In this document: piece after piece, positions 7,868 to 15,825 of the stretch
Layout of the letters: each line of letters begins with the position of its first letter
Position numbering within the stretch: the first letter of the stretch is position 1
Assembly (NCBI RefSeq): GCF_002902945.1
Contig: NZ_CP026101.1
Span: 1,302,001 to 1,366,000, forward strand
Direction of reading: 5' to 3'
Origin: Paraburkholderia caribensis
GTDB taxonomy: Bacteria; Pseudomonadota; Gammaproteobacteria; Burkholderiales; Burkholderiaceae
Length of the DNA: 64,000 nt
Notes under the pieces: model-generated
Databases searched by the model: none
What the model saw: the letters and a program-made list of their open reading frames with translations, nothing else
Told to the model about the DNA's origin: nothing
Made by a program: the position numbers and the translations under genes

Positions 7868-10567
7868 ATGTCCGCTGTACCTGACGAAGTCTTGAAATAC
7901 GTCGCCAACGCCAAAGACGACAACGACCCGCAAGAAACGGCCGAATGGCTCGAAGCGCTAGATGGCGTGATTTCTGCTGTCGGACCCGACCGCGCTCACT
8001 ACCTCATCGAGAAGCAGATCGAATTTGCCCGCGTGCATGGCGAGCATCTGCCTTTCTCCGCCAACACCCCGTACATCAACACGATCCCCGTCGCGAATCA
8101 GGCGAAGATTCCGGGCGACCAGGACGTCGAACACCGCATCCGTTCGTACACGCGCTGGAACGCGATGGCGATGGTGCTGCGCGCCGGCAAGGAAACCAAC
8201 GTCGGCGGCCACATCGCGTCGTTCGCATCGGCGGCCACGCTGTACGACGTCGGCTTCAATCACTTCTGGCACGCGCCGTCGAAAGATCACGGCGGCGACC
8301 TCGTGTTCGTGCAGGGCCACTCGTCGCCGGGCGTGTACGCGCGCGCGTTCCTGCTCGGCCGTCTGACGCAGAACCAGCTCGACAATTTCCGTCAGGAAGT
8401 GGGCGGCGAGGGCATCTCGTCGTATCCGCACCCGTGGCTGATGCCGGACTTCTGGCAATTCCCGACGGTGTCGATGGGTCTCGGCCCGATCATGGCGATC
8501 TACCAGGCGCGCTTCATGAAGTACCTGCAGGCGCGCGGCATCGCGAAGACGGACGGCCGCAAGGTGTGGGCGTTCCTCGGCGACGGCGAAACGGATGAGC
8601 CGGAATCGCTCGGCGCGATCGGCATGGCCGGCCGCGAGCGTCTGGACAACCTCGTGTTCGTCATCAACTGCAACCTGCAGCGCCTGGACGGCCCGGTGCG
8701 CGGCAACGGCAAGATCATCCAGGAACTCGAAAGCGAATTCCGCGGCGCGGGCTGGAACGTCATCAAGGTCATCTGGGGCAGCCGTTGGGATGCCCTGTTC
8801 GCACGCGACAAATCGGGCGCGCTGATGCGCCGGATGATGGAAGTCGTCGACGGCGAATATCAGACGTACAAGTCGGAATCGGGCGCGTTCGTTCGCGAGC
8901 ACTTCTTCAACACGCCGGAACTGAAGGCGCTGGTCGCCGACTGGTCGGACGACGACGTGTGGAACCTGAACCGCGGCGGCCACGATCCGCACAAGATCTA
9001 CGCCGCGTTCAAGGAAGCGACGCAGTCCAAGGGGCAGCCGACCGTGATCCTCGCCAAGACCATCAAGGGCTATGGCATGGGCGAAGCCGGCCAGGCGATG
9101 AACATCACCCACCAGCAGAAGAAGATGCAGGTGGAGTCGCTCAAGCAGTTCCGCGACCAGTTCCGCCTGCCCATCTCGGACGACGAAATCGCGCACGTGC
9201 CGTATCTGACCTTCGAGGAAGGCTCGAAGGAACTCGAATACATGCGCGCCCGCCGTCAGGAACTCGGCGGCTATCTGCCGGCGCGCCGCCAGAAGGCGGA
9301 ATCGCTGCCCGTGCCGTCGCTCGAAGCATTCGAGCCGCTGCTCAAGGGCACGGGCGAAGGCCGTGAAATTTCGACGACGATGGCGTTCGTCCGTATCCTC
9401 AACATCGTGTTGAAGGACAAGGTCATCGGCAAGCGCGTCGTGCCTATCGTGCCGGACGAATCGCGCACCTTCGGCATGGAAGGTCTGTTCCGCCAGATCG
9501 GCATCTGGAATCAGGACGGCCAGAAGTACGTGCCGGAAGATTCCGACCAGCTGATGTTCTACAAGGAATCGACGACGGGCCAGATCCTGCAGGAAGGCAT
9601 CAACGAAGCAGGCGGCATGTCGGACTGGATCGCAGCGGCGACGTCGTACTCGACGCACGGCGAGATCATGATTCCGTTCTACATCTTCTATTCGATGTTC
9701 GGCTTCCAGCGCATCGGCGATCTGGCATGGGCCGCGGGCGACATGCGCTCGCGCGGCTTCCTGCTGGGCGGCACGGCGGGCCGCACGACGCTGAACGGCG
9801 AAGGCCTGCAGCACGAAGACGGCCACTCGCTGCTGTGGGCGGCATCGGTGCCGAACTGCATCAGCTATGACCCGACGTTCGGCTACGAACTCGCCGTCAT
9901 CATGCAGGACGGTCTGCGCCGCATGGTGCAGGAGCAGGAAGACGTGTTCTATTACGTCACGGTGATGAACGAGAACTACGAGCACCCGGCCATCCCGCAG
10001 GGCGAGCACGTCGCGAAGGACATCATCAAGGGCATGTACGCGTTCCGCAAGGGCGCGGACAACGCCAAGGCGCCGCGCGTGCAGCTGATGGGCGCGGGCA
10101 CGATCTTCAACGAAGTGATCGCCGCCGCCGACCTGCTGAAGAACGACTGGGGCGTCGAGTCGGATCTGTGGAGCGTACCGAGCTTCACGGAACTGGCCCG
10201 CGAAGGTCACGAAGTGCAGCGTCAGAACCTGCTGAACCCGCTGGCAGAGAAGAAGCTCTCGCACGTCGAGACGCTGCTGAAGGACGCGAAGGGTCCAGTG
10301 ATCGCATCGACGGACTACGTCCGCGCGCTGGTCGACCAGATCCGCGCGTTCGTGCCGCAACGCTTCGTCGTGCTGGGCACGGACGGCTTCGGCCGCTCGG
10401 ATACACGCGAGAAGCTGCGTCACTTCTTCGAAGTGGACCGCTACTGGACCACGGTCGCTGCGCTGAGCGCGCTGGCCGATGAGGGTACGATTGAGCGCAA
10501 GGTCGTGGCCGACGCGCTGAAGAAGTACAACCTCGATCCGTCCAAACCCAACCCGATGACCGTCTAA
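7868..10567 (+). CDS. aceE: Pyruvate dehydrogenase E1 component, homodimeric type
   Basis: An 899-residue thiamine-diphosphate enzyme that decarboxylates pyruvate and reductively acetylates the lipoyl groups of AceF. The start at 7868 is chosen from AGGAG 6 nt upstream and the typical N terminus MSAVPDEV; further upstream frame is leader. The ThDP/Mg motif runs from GDG (238-240) to NCN (267-269), with the family block DEPESLGAIGMAGRE between. Further homodimeric E1 blocks are visible, such as RTTLNGEGLQHEDGHS. It is the first gene of aceE-aceF-lpdA, with an 83-nt gap containing a hairpin before aceF. Confidence 0.98.
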   Translation: MSAVPDEVLKYVANAKDDNDPQETAEWLEALDGVISAVGPDRAHYLIEKQIEFARVHGEHLPFSANTPYINTIPVANQAKIPGDQDVEHRIRSYTRWNAMAMVLRAGKETNVGGHIASFASAATLYDVGFNHFWHAPSKDHGGDLVFVQGHSSPGVYARAFLLGRLTQNQLDNFRQEVGGEGISSYPHPWLMPDFWQFPTVSMGLGPIMAIYQARFMKYLQARGIAKTDGRKVWAFLGDGETDEPESLGAIGMAGRERLDNLVFVINCNLQRLDGPVRGNGKIIQELESEFRGAGWNVIKVIWGSRWDALFARDKSGALMRRMMEVVDGEYQTYKSESGAFVREHFFNTPELKALVADWSDDDVWNLNRGGHDPHKIYAAFKEATQSKGQPTVILAKTIKGYGMGEAGQAMNITHQQKKMQVESLKQFRDQFRLPISDDEIAHVPYLTFEEGSKELEYMRARRQELGGYLPARRQKAESLPVPSLEAFEPLLKGTGEGREISTTMAFVRILNIVLKDKVIGKRVVPIVPDESRTFGMEGLFRQIGIWNQDGQKYVPEDSDQLMFYKESTTGQILQEGINEAGGMSDWIAAATSYSTHGEIMIPFYIFYSMFGFQRIGDLAWAAGDMRSRGFLLGGTAGRTTLNGEGLQHEDGHSLLWAASVPNCISYDPTFGYELAVIMQDGLRRMVQEQEDVFYYVTVMNENYEHPAIPQGEHVAKDIIKGMYAFRKGADNAKAPRVQLMGAGTIFNEVIAAADLLKNDWGVESDLWSVPSFTELAREGHEVQRQNLLNPLAEKKLSHVETLLKDAKGPVIASTDYVRALVDQIRAFVPQRFVVLGTDGFGRSDTREKLRHFFEVDRYWTTVAALSALADEGTIERKVVADALKKYNLDPSKPNPMTV

Positions 10568-10590
10568 GGCATCGACCCGCGAGCCCCAAT

Positions 10591-10628
10591 GCGCACCTCG
10601 CCGCCCGAAGCGGGCGGACGAGGCGCGC
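10591..10628 (+). other. Intercistronic hairpin between aceE and aceF
   Basis: The aceE-aceF gap contains a long GC-rich stem: GCGC, CCTCG and CGCCCG on the left pair with CGGGCG, CGAGG and GCGC on the right around an AAG loop, with two mismatched positions. No T-run follows, so it is not an intrinsic terminator. It is well placed to act as an mRNA stability or processing element adjusting the E1:E2 ratio. Confidence 0.5.
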
Positions 10629-10650
10629 GCGGCCCTGGAGACAGAAAACA

Positions 10651-12324
10651 ATGAGCCAAGCGATCGAAGTCAAGGTGCCGGACATCGGCGATTACAAGGA
10701 CATCCCTGTGATCGAGGTGCTGGTGAAGGCGGGTGATACCGTCGAGAAAGAGCAGTCGCTCGTCACGCTGGAATCCGACAAGGCGACGATGGATGTGCCG
10801 AGCCCCGCGTCGGGCACGGTCAAGGAAGTGAAGGTCAAGCTTGGCGACACGGTGTCGGAAGGCACGCTGATCGTGCTGCTCGACGGCGAAGGCGGCGGTG
10901 CCGCAAAGCCCGCGCAAGGCAACGGCGCGGCCGCGCCTGCCGCGACCCCCGCACCGGCTCCCGCGCCTGCCGCTGCACCCGCCCCCGCGGCTGCATCCGG
11001 CAAGACGGGCGGCGTGCAGGAAGTGAAGGTGCCGGATATCGGCGACTACAAAGATGTGCCCGTGATCGAAGTCGGCGTGAAGGTCGGCGACCGCGTCGAG
11101 AAGGAACAGTCGCTCGTCACCCTCGAATCCGACAAGGCGACGATGGACGTGCCGAGCCCCGCCGCCGGCATCGTGAAGGAAATCAAGGTCAAGGTCGGCG
11201 ATAGCGTGTCCGAAGGTACGCTGATCGTGCTGCTCGAAGGCGACAGCGGCGGCGCCGCTGCGCCCGCTCCGGCACCCGCTGCCGCGAAGCCCGAAGAAAA
11301 GCCGTCGGACGCGCCCGCTGCGCCGTCGCCAGCGCCGGCGCAACCGTCCGCGCTCGCGCAGGCGCCCGTCATTCCGGCAGGCGAAGGCGGCGCGTATCGC
11401 GTGAGCCATGCGTCGCCGTCGGTGCGCAAGTTTGCGCGCGAACTGGGTGTCGACGTGTCGCGTGTGACGGGCACGGGTCCGAAGGGCCGCATTACGCAGG
11501 ACGACGTCACCGCGTTCGTCAAGGGCGTGATGACGGGCCAGCGCGCCGCGCCCGCCGCTGCTGCTGCACCTGCTGCTGCGGGTGGAGGCGAACTCGGTCT
11601 GCTGCCGTGGCCGAAGATCGACTTCACGAAGTTCGGCCCGGTCGATCCGAAGCCGCTGTCGCGCATCAAGAAGATTTCCGGCGCGAACCTGCACCGCAAC
11701 TGGGTCATGATCCCGCACGTCACGAACAACGACGAAGCGGACATCACCGAACTCGAAGAACTGCGCGTGAAGCTGAACAAGGAAAACGAGAAGTCGGGCG
11801 TCAAGTTCACGATGCTTGCGTTCGTGATCAAGGCCGTCGTCGCCGCGCTGAAGAAGTTCCCGACGTTCAATGCGAGCCTCGATGGCGACAACCTCGTGTT
11901 CAAGCAGTACTACAACGTGGGTTTTGCCGCCGATACGCCGAACGGTCTCGTCGTGCCCGTGATCCGCGATGCGGACAAGAAGGGTCTCGTCGATATCGCG
12001 AAGGAAATGACCGAGTTGTCGAAGCTCGCGCGCGAAGGCAAGCTCAAGCCCGACCAGATGCAAGGCGGCTGCTTCTCGATCTCGTCGCTGGGTGGTATTG
12101 GCGGGACCAACTTCACGCCGATCATCAATGCGCCTGAAGTCGCGATTCTCGGGCTGTCGCGCAGTGCGATGAAGCCGGTGTGGGACGGTAAGCAGTTCGT
12201 GCCGCGTCTCACGCTGCCGATGTCGCTGTCGTATGACCATCGGGTGATCGACGGGGCTGAAGCGGCGCGCTTCAATGCGTATCTTGGGTCGATTCTTGCC
12301 GATTTCCGGCGTGTGATTCTTTGA
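10651..12324 (+). CDS. aceF: Pyruvate dehydrogenase E2, dihydrolipoamide acetyltransferase
   Basis: A 557-residue core subunit that transfers acetyl groups from lipoyl-lysine to CoA. It has two lipoyl domains (about 2-80 and 121-200) with lipoyl-lysines at Lys44 and Lys162 in the ESDKATMD motif, each followed by an Ala/Pro-rich flexible linker. A peripheral-subunit-binding domain (VSHASPSVRKFARELG, about 251-290) follows, then the catalytic domain to the C terminus with His530 and Asp534 in DHRVIDG. AGACAG-like purines precede the ATG only weakly. Its second lipoyl domain is almost the same as the second lipoyl domain of LpdA downstream. Confidence 0.98.
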   Translation: MSQAIEVKVPDIGDYKDIPVIEVLVKAGDTVEKEQSLVTLESDKATMDVPSPASGTVKEVKVKLGDTVSEGTLIVLLDGEGGGAAKPAQGNGAAAPAATPAPAPAPAAAPAPAAASGKTGGVQEVKVPDIGDYKDVPVIEVGVKVGDRVEKEQSLVTLESDKATMDVPSPAAGIVKEIKVKVGDSVSEGTLIVLLEGDSGGAAAPAPAPAAAKPEEKPSDAPAAPSPAPAQPSALAQAPVIPAGEGGAYRVSHASPSVRKFARELGVDVSRVTGTGPKGRITQDDVTAFVKGVMTGQRAAPAAAAAPAAAGGGELGLLPWPKIDFTKFGPVDPKPLSRIKKISGANLHRNWVMIPHVTNNDEADITELEELRVKLNKENEKSGVKFTMLAFVIKAVVAALKKFPTFNASLDGDNLVFKQYYNVGFAADTPNGLVVPVIRDADKKGLVDIAKEMTELSKLAREGKLKPDQMQGGCFSISSLGGIGGTNFTPIINAPEVAILGLSRSAMKPVWDGKQFVPRLTLPMSLSYDHRVIDGAEAARFNAYLGSILADFRRVIL

Positions 12325-12404
12325 TTGTTGGGCGTTTGTCGCGTGGCGAGGCGTGAGCTTTTCGTGGTTGCTCATGCTTCGTCGTTGAACCTGCTTTGTC
12401 GTCT

Positions 12405-12509
12405 CGCTTCTGGCGTCGCCCCTGTGCGGGGCGGTCCCTACTTTTCTTTGCACCCCAAGAGTACTTCCTGCGGGGCGTCTTCCAAAGAAAAGCAGGCAAC
12501 AGAAAGGCG
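12405..12509 (+). repeat. Degenerate half copy of the palindromic repeat, in the aceF-lpdA gap
   Basis: The 289-nt gap between aceF and lpdA contains CGTCGCCCCTGTGCGGGGCG followed by CTACTTTTCTTTG, as in the arms of the large palindromes at 14.8 and 33.7 kb. The partner strand CAAAGAAAAGCAGGCAACAG appears after an expanded 32-nt loop rather than the usual 6 nt. No second arm or inner core is present. Transcribed RNA would fold into two hairpins within the operon. Confidence 0.75.
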
Positions 12510-12613
12510 CGTCCTTGGCGGACAGCATTGAGTCTGCGTTTGGCGTTGCGGGTTTTTGAGGCGAAGGTTCAGCGGCTCATCGTTCAACACGGTCAATAAG
12601 AGAAGGGGACACT

Positions 12614-14674
12614 ATGAGTCTCGTCGAAGTGAAGGTGCCGGACATCGGCGATTTCAAGGACGTCGATGTCATCGAAGTCAATATCAAGCCGGGCGATACC
12701 ATCGAGAAAGAGCAGTCGCTGCTGACGCTCGAAACCGATAAGGCCTCCATGGAAGTGCCGAGCGAAGCGGCCGGCACGGTCAAGGAAGTCCGCGTCAAGG
12801 CGGGCGACAAGGTCTCGCAAGGCACCGTCATCGCCACGGTGGAAACGTCGGGCGAAGCGAAGGCCGCCAGGGAACCTGAGAAAGCTGCGCCTGCACCCGC
12901 GCCCGCTGCCGCGCCGGCAGCAGGCGGTGGTGGCGTGCAGGAAATCAAAGTGCCGGATATCGGCGACTATAAAGATGTGCCCGTGATCGAAGTCGCGGTG
13001 AAGGTCGGCGATCGCGTCGAGAAGGAGCAGTCGCTCGTCACGCTCGAATCCGACAAGGCGACCATGGATGTGCCGAGCCCGGCCGCCGGCGTCGTCAAGG
13101 AACTGAAGGTCAAGGTCGGCGATAACGTTTCGGAAGGCAGCGTGCTGCTGTTGCTCGAAGGCGAAGGCGCGGCGGCTGCGCCCGCGCCGAAGGCTGCGCC
13201 TGCTCCCGCGCCCGCTGCTGCAGCGGCGGCCGCGCCGCAAGCAGGCAGCTATTCCGGTTCCGCCGATATCGAGTGCGACATGCTCGTGCTTGGCGCCGGG
13301 CCTGGTGGTTACTCGGCAGCATTCCGTTCGGCTGACCTCGGTATGAAGACGGTGCTGGTCGAACGCTATGCGACGCTCGGCGGCGTGTGTCTGAACGTTG
13401 GCTGTATTCCGTCGAAGGCGTTGCTGCATACGGCGCTCGTGATCGACGAAGCGGCTGCCCTCGGCTCGCACGGCATCTCGTTCGGCAAGCCGCAGATCGA
13501 TCTCGACAAGCTGCGCGACTTCAAGTCGGGCGTCGTCAAGAAGCTGACGGGCGGTCTCGCCGGCATGGCGAAGGCGCGCAAGGTCGAAGTCGTGACGGGT
13601 GTCGGCACGTTCGTCGATCCGCATCACATGGAAGTGCAGGGCGAGAGCGGCAAGAAGGTCGTCAAGTTCAAGCAGGCGATCATCGCGGCCGGCTCACAAG
13701 CCGTGAAGCTGCCGTTCATTCCGGAAGATCCGCGCGTGGTCGATTCGACGGGCGCGTTGGAACTGCGTCAGATTCCGAAGCGCATGCTCGTGATCGGCGG
13801 CGGCATTATCGGTCTGGAAATGGCCACCGTTTATGCGACGCTCGGCGCGCAGATCGATGTGGTCGAAATGCTCGACGGTCTGATGGCTGGCGCGGATCGC
13901 GATCTCGTGAAGGTCTGGGAGAAATTCAACAGCAAGCGTTTCACCAACGTGATGCTGAAGACCAAGACGACGGCGGCGGAAGCGAAGCCGGATGGCATTT
14001 ACGTGTCGTTCGAAGGCGAGAAGGCACCCGCCGAGGCGCAACGCTACGATCTCGTGCTGGTTGCCGTGGGCCGCAGCCCGAACGGCAAGAAGATCGGCGC
14101 GGACAAGGCGGGCGTGGCTGTGACGGATCGCGGCTTCATCGAAGTGGACAAGCAGATGCGGACCAATGTGCCGCACATCTTCGCGATCGGCGATGTCGTG
14201 GGTCAGCCGATGCTCGCGCACAAGGCCGTGCATGAAGGCCATGTCGCGGCGGAAGCGGCGCATGGCGAGAAGGCGTACTTCGACGCGCTGCAGATTCCGT
14301 CGGTGGCTTACACCGATCCGGAGGTGGCGTGGGCGGGCAAGACGGAAGAACAGTGCAAGGCCGAAGGCATCAAGTACGGCAAGGCGGTGTTCCCGTGGGC
14401 CGCTTCGGGGCGCGCGATCGCGAATGGTCGCGACGAGGGCTTTACGAAGCTGATCTTCGATGAGGAGACGCATCGCGTTATCGGTGGCGGGATTGTAGGT
14501 CTGAATGCCGGCGATCTGATCAGCGAAGTGTGCCTGGCGGTTGAGATGGGCGCTGACGCGACGGATATCGGGAAGACGATTCATCCGCACCCGACGCTCG
14601 GGGAGTCGATTGGTATGGCTGCCGAGCTTTATGAAGGTGTTTGTACGGATTTGCCGCCGCAGAAGAAGAAGTAA
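12614..14674 (+). CDS. lpdA: Dihydrolipoyl dehydrogenase with two N-terminal lipoyl domains
   Basis: A 686-residue flavoprotein (E3) that reoxidises dihydrolipoyl groups of AceF with NAD. Two lipoyl domains come first (lipoyl-lysines Lys43 in ETDKASME and Lys148 in ESDKATMD), separated by Ala/Pro-rich linkers. The FAD-binding GAGPGG lies near residue 228, the redox disulfide is Cys259-Cys264 (GGVCLNVGCIPSK), the NAD-binding GGGIIGLE follows, and the active-site base His659 with Glu664 is in HPHPTLGE. Enzymes of this type in related bacteria usually carry one lipoyl domain and about 590 residues; the extra domain here closely matches the second lipoyl domain of AceF. AGAAGGGG precedes the ATG. 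Confidence 0.97.
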   Translation: MSLVEVKVPDIGDFKDVDVIEVNIKPGDTIEKEQSLLTLETDKASMEVPSEAAGTVKEVRVKAGDKVSQGTVIATVETSGEAKAAREPEKAAPAPAPAAAPAAGGGGVQEIKVPDIGDYKDVPVIEVAVKVGDRVEKEQSLVTLESDKATMDVPSPAAGVVKELKVKVGDNVSEGSVLLLLEGEGAAAAPAPKAAPAPAPAAAAAAAPQAGSYSGSADIECDMLVLGAGPGGYSAAFRSADLGMKTVLVERYATLGGVCLNVGCIPSKALLHTALVIDEAAALGSHGISFGKPQIDLDKLRDFKSGVVKKLTGGLAGMAKARKVEVVTGVGTFVDPHHMEVQGESGKKVVKFKQAIIAAGSQAVKLPFIPEDPRVVDSTGALELRQIPKRMLVIGGGIIGLEMATVYATLGAQIDVVEMLDGLMAGADRDLVKVWEKFNSKRFTNVMLKTKTTAAEAKPDGIYVSFEGEKAPAEAQRYDLVLVAVGRSPNGKKIGADKAGVAVTDRGFIEVDKQMRTNVPHIFAIGDVVGQPMLAHKAVHEGHVAAEAAHGEKAYFDALQIPSVAYTDPEVAWAGKTEEQCKAEGIKYGKAVFPWAASGRAIANGRDEGFTKLIFDEETHRVIGGGIVGLNAGDLISEVCLAVEMGADATDIGKTIHPHPTLGESIGMAAELYEGVCTDLPPQKKK

Positions 14675-14699
14675 CCTGAGGTGGATTTATCGTGGTGAT

Positions 14700-14738
14700 G
14701 GCGTGCCCTTTTTGGCGAAGGGGTGCGCCGTTTTTTTT
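14700..14738 (+). terminator. Intrinsic terminator of the pdh operon
   Basis: A stem of about 12 bp (GGCGTGCCCTT pairing, with G-U wobbles, to AAGGGGTGCGCC) is followed by GTTTTTTTT, 25 nt after the lpdA stop. This is a textbook Rho-independent terminator. Confidence 0.8.
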
Positions 14739-14756
14739 GGGGGTGCTTTGGTTGGT

Positions 14757-15505
14757 GTTGGCATCCGCGATTTGCTTTTGCTTTTGCTTTCGCTTTCGCT
14801 GGCATCCGCGAATTGTTAGCGTGCTTCAGGCGTCGCCCCTGTGCGGGGCGGCACCTACTTTTCTTTGCCGCCGCAAAGAAAAGTAGGCAAAAGAAAGCGG
14901 CTCACACCGCCAATTCTTGACGTTTACCCACGGGCCCCCAACGTCCCCATCGTTCACACACCAGCGCCTTGGTTAGTGCCCGTTGCCAACGCTTCGAACA
15001 AACGCCTCACCCGCTTCAATTACCCGTACCCGGGCCAGCGGCAGCGAATGGTATGTGCCGCCCAGGTGGCAAACTGTGTGTCGGTTGTCGCGTCGTATGG
15101 CTTGGCGCTCTTACCGGGTGGGACGCGCGCGCTATCGGTCTGGAGTGAAGCGTGTGGAGCACCGAGGGCCGACACACAGTTTGCCACCTGGGCGGCCGTG
15201 GACTGTCTGGTGAGGCATGCCGAAACGCGGGTGCTTGAAGTGGGTGAGGCGCTCATTCAGAGCGTTGGCAACGGACGTGGGTCATGTGATTGCCGTGTGA
15301 AGCGTAAGACCCTTTGGGGGCCCTCAGGCAAGAATTAGCGCTGGCGGTGTGAGCCGCTTTCTTTTGCCTACTTTTCTTTGCGGCGGCAAAGAAAAGTAGG
15401 TGCCGCCCCGCACAGGGGCAACGCCTGAAGCACGCTAACAATTCGCGGATGCCAGCGAAAGCAAAAGCAAAAATAAAAGTAAACCGCGAATGCCAACGCG
15501 AAGTC
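14757..15505. repeat. Large nested imperfect palindrome, copy A
   Basis: This gap between lpdA and the phasin gene is organised as concentric inverted repeats. Outer arms are 14801-14919 and 15329-15453; a middle pair is 14981-15019 with 15235-15273 (CGTTGCCAACGCTTCGAA...); an inner perfect 28-bp pair is 15057-15084 with 15169-15196 (containing AGGTGGCAAACTGTGTG). Each outer arm contains its own hairpins: CGCCCC-tgtg-GGGGCG and CTACTTTTCTTTG-ccgccg-CAAAGAAAAGTAG. Flanking GCATCCGCG and GCTTTTGC motifs extend the symmetry. No transposase and no convincing ORF lie inside. The same structure recurs at 33.6-34.4 kb, so it is a dispersed, probably non-autonomous, element. Confidence 0.85.
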
Positions 15506-15519
15506 AAATACACCGAACT

Positions 15520-15560
15520 GCAACGCCTGAGGCACGCAGGCAACTCACGGATACCACCGC
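15520..15560 (-). repeat. Extra degenerate copy of the element's outer end
   Basis: GCAACGCCTGAGGCACGC followed by CAACTCACGGATACC repeats, with substitutions, the right end of the palindrome at 15417-15453 (GCAACGCCTGAAGCACGC, CAATTCGCGGATGCC). It is a decayed duplicate of about 41 bp in direct orientation with that end. Confidence 0.6.
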
Positions 15561-15617
15561 GAACAACCGAACCAAACCAGACCGCCGGCCGCGCAGGCAA
15601 AAAAACAAAAAAAAGGC

Positions 15618-15667
15618 AAAAAAAACCCGGCCTAGACCGGGGAAACGATACGCTGTTTAACGTATCG
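15618..15667 (-). terminator. Terminator and second hairpin downstream of the phasin gene
   Basis: On the minus strand a perfect CGATACG-ttaaacag-CGTATCG hairpin (15667-15646) is followed by a second stem CCCGGTC/GGCCGGG (15641-15626) and then a run of eight T. The second is a good intrinsic terminator for the phasin transcript, about 185 nt after its stop codon. Confidence 0.7.
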
Positions 15668-15825
15668 GAGCGTCTGGCCGCATGGCCACTGAAGTCTCGA
15701 CCATGCGGCGCTGTTCATACCGCCAGTCACTTCGACAGTGCATCTCGCGGCTGCGCGCCGACAAACGATGGGGCATCCGTCGACACGCAGGTGAAGCCCG
15801 ATCCGTTGAAGCCGTTACATCGTTA

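Noticed and set aside
7958..10651. Nearly 900-codon minus-strand frame opposite aceE
   Set aside because: It mirrors aceE exactly, is His/Arg/Val-rich as expected of an antisense frame, and matches no family. aceE is unambiguous.
14841..15338. Open frames inside palindrome copy A (and similar ones at 33974-34324) that look like hypothetical proteins
   Set aside because: They read through inverted-repeat arms on both strands, give mirrored peptides such as TQFATWAA and TVCHLGG from the same DNA, and have no ribosome-binding sites. They are products of the repeat, not genes.
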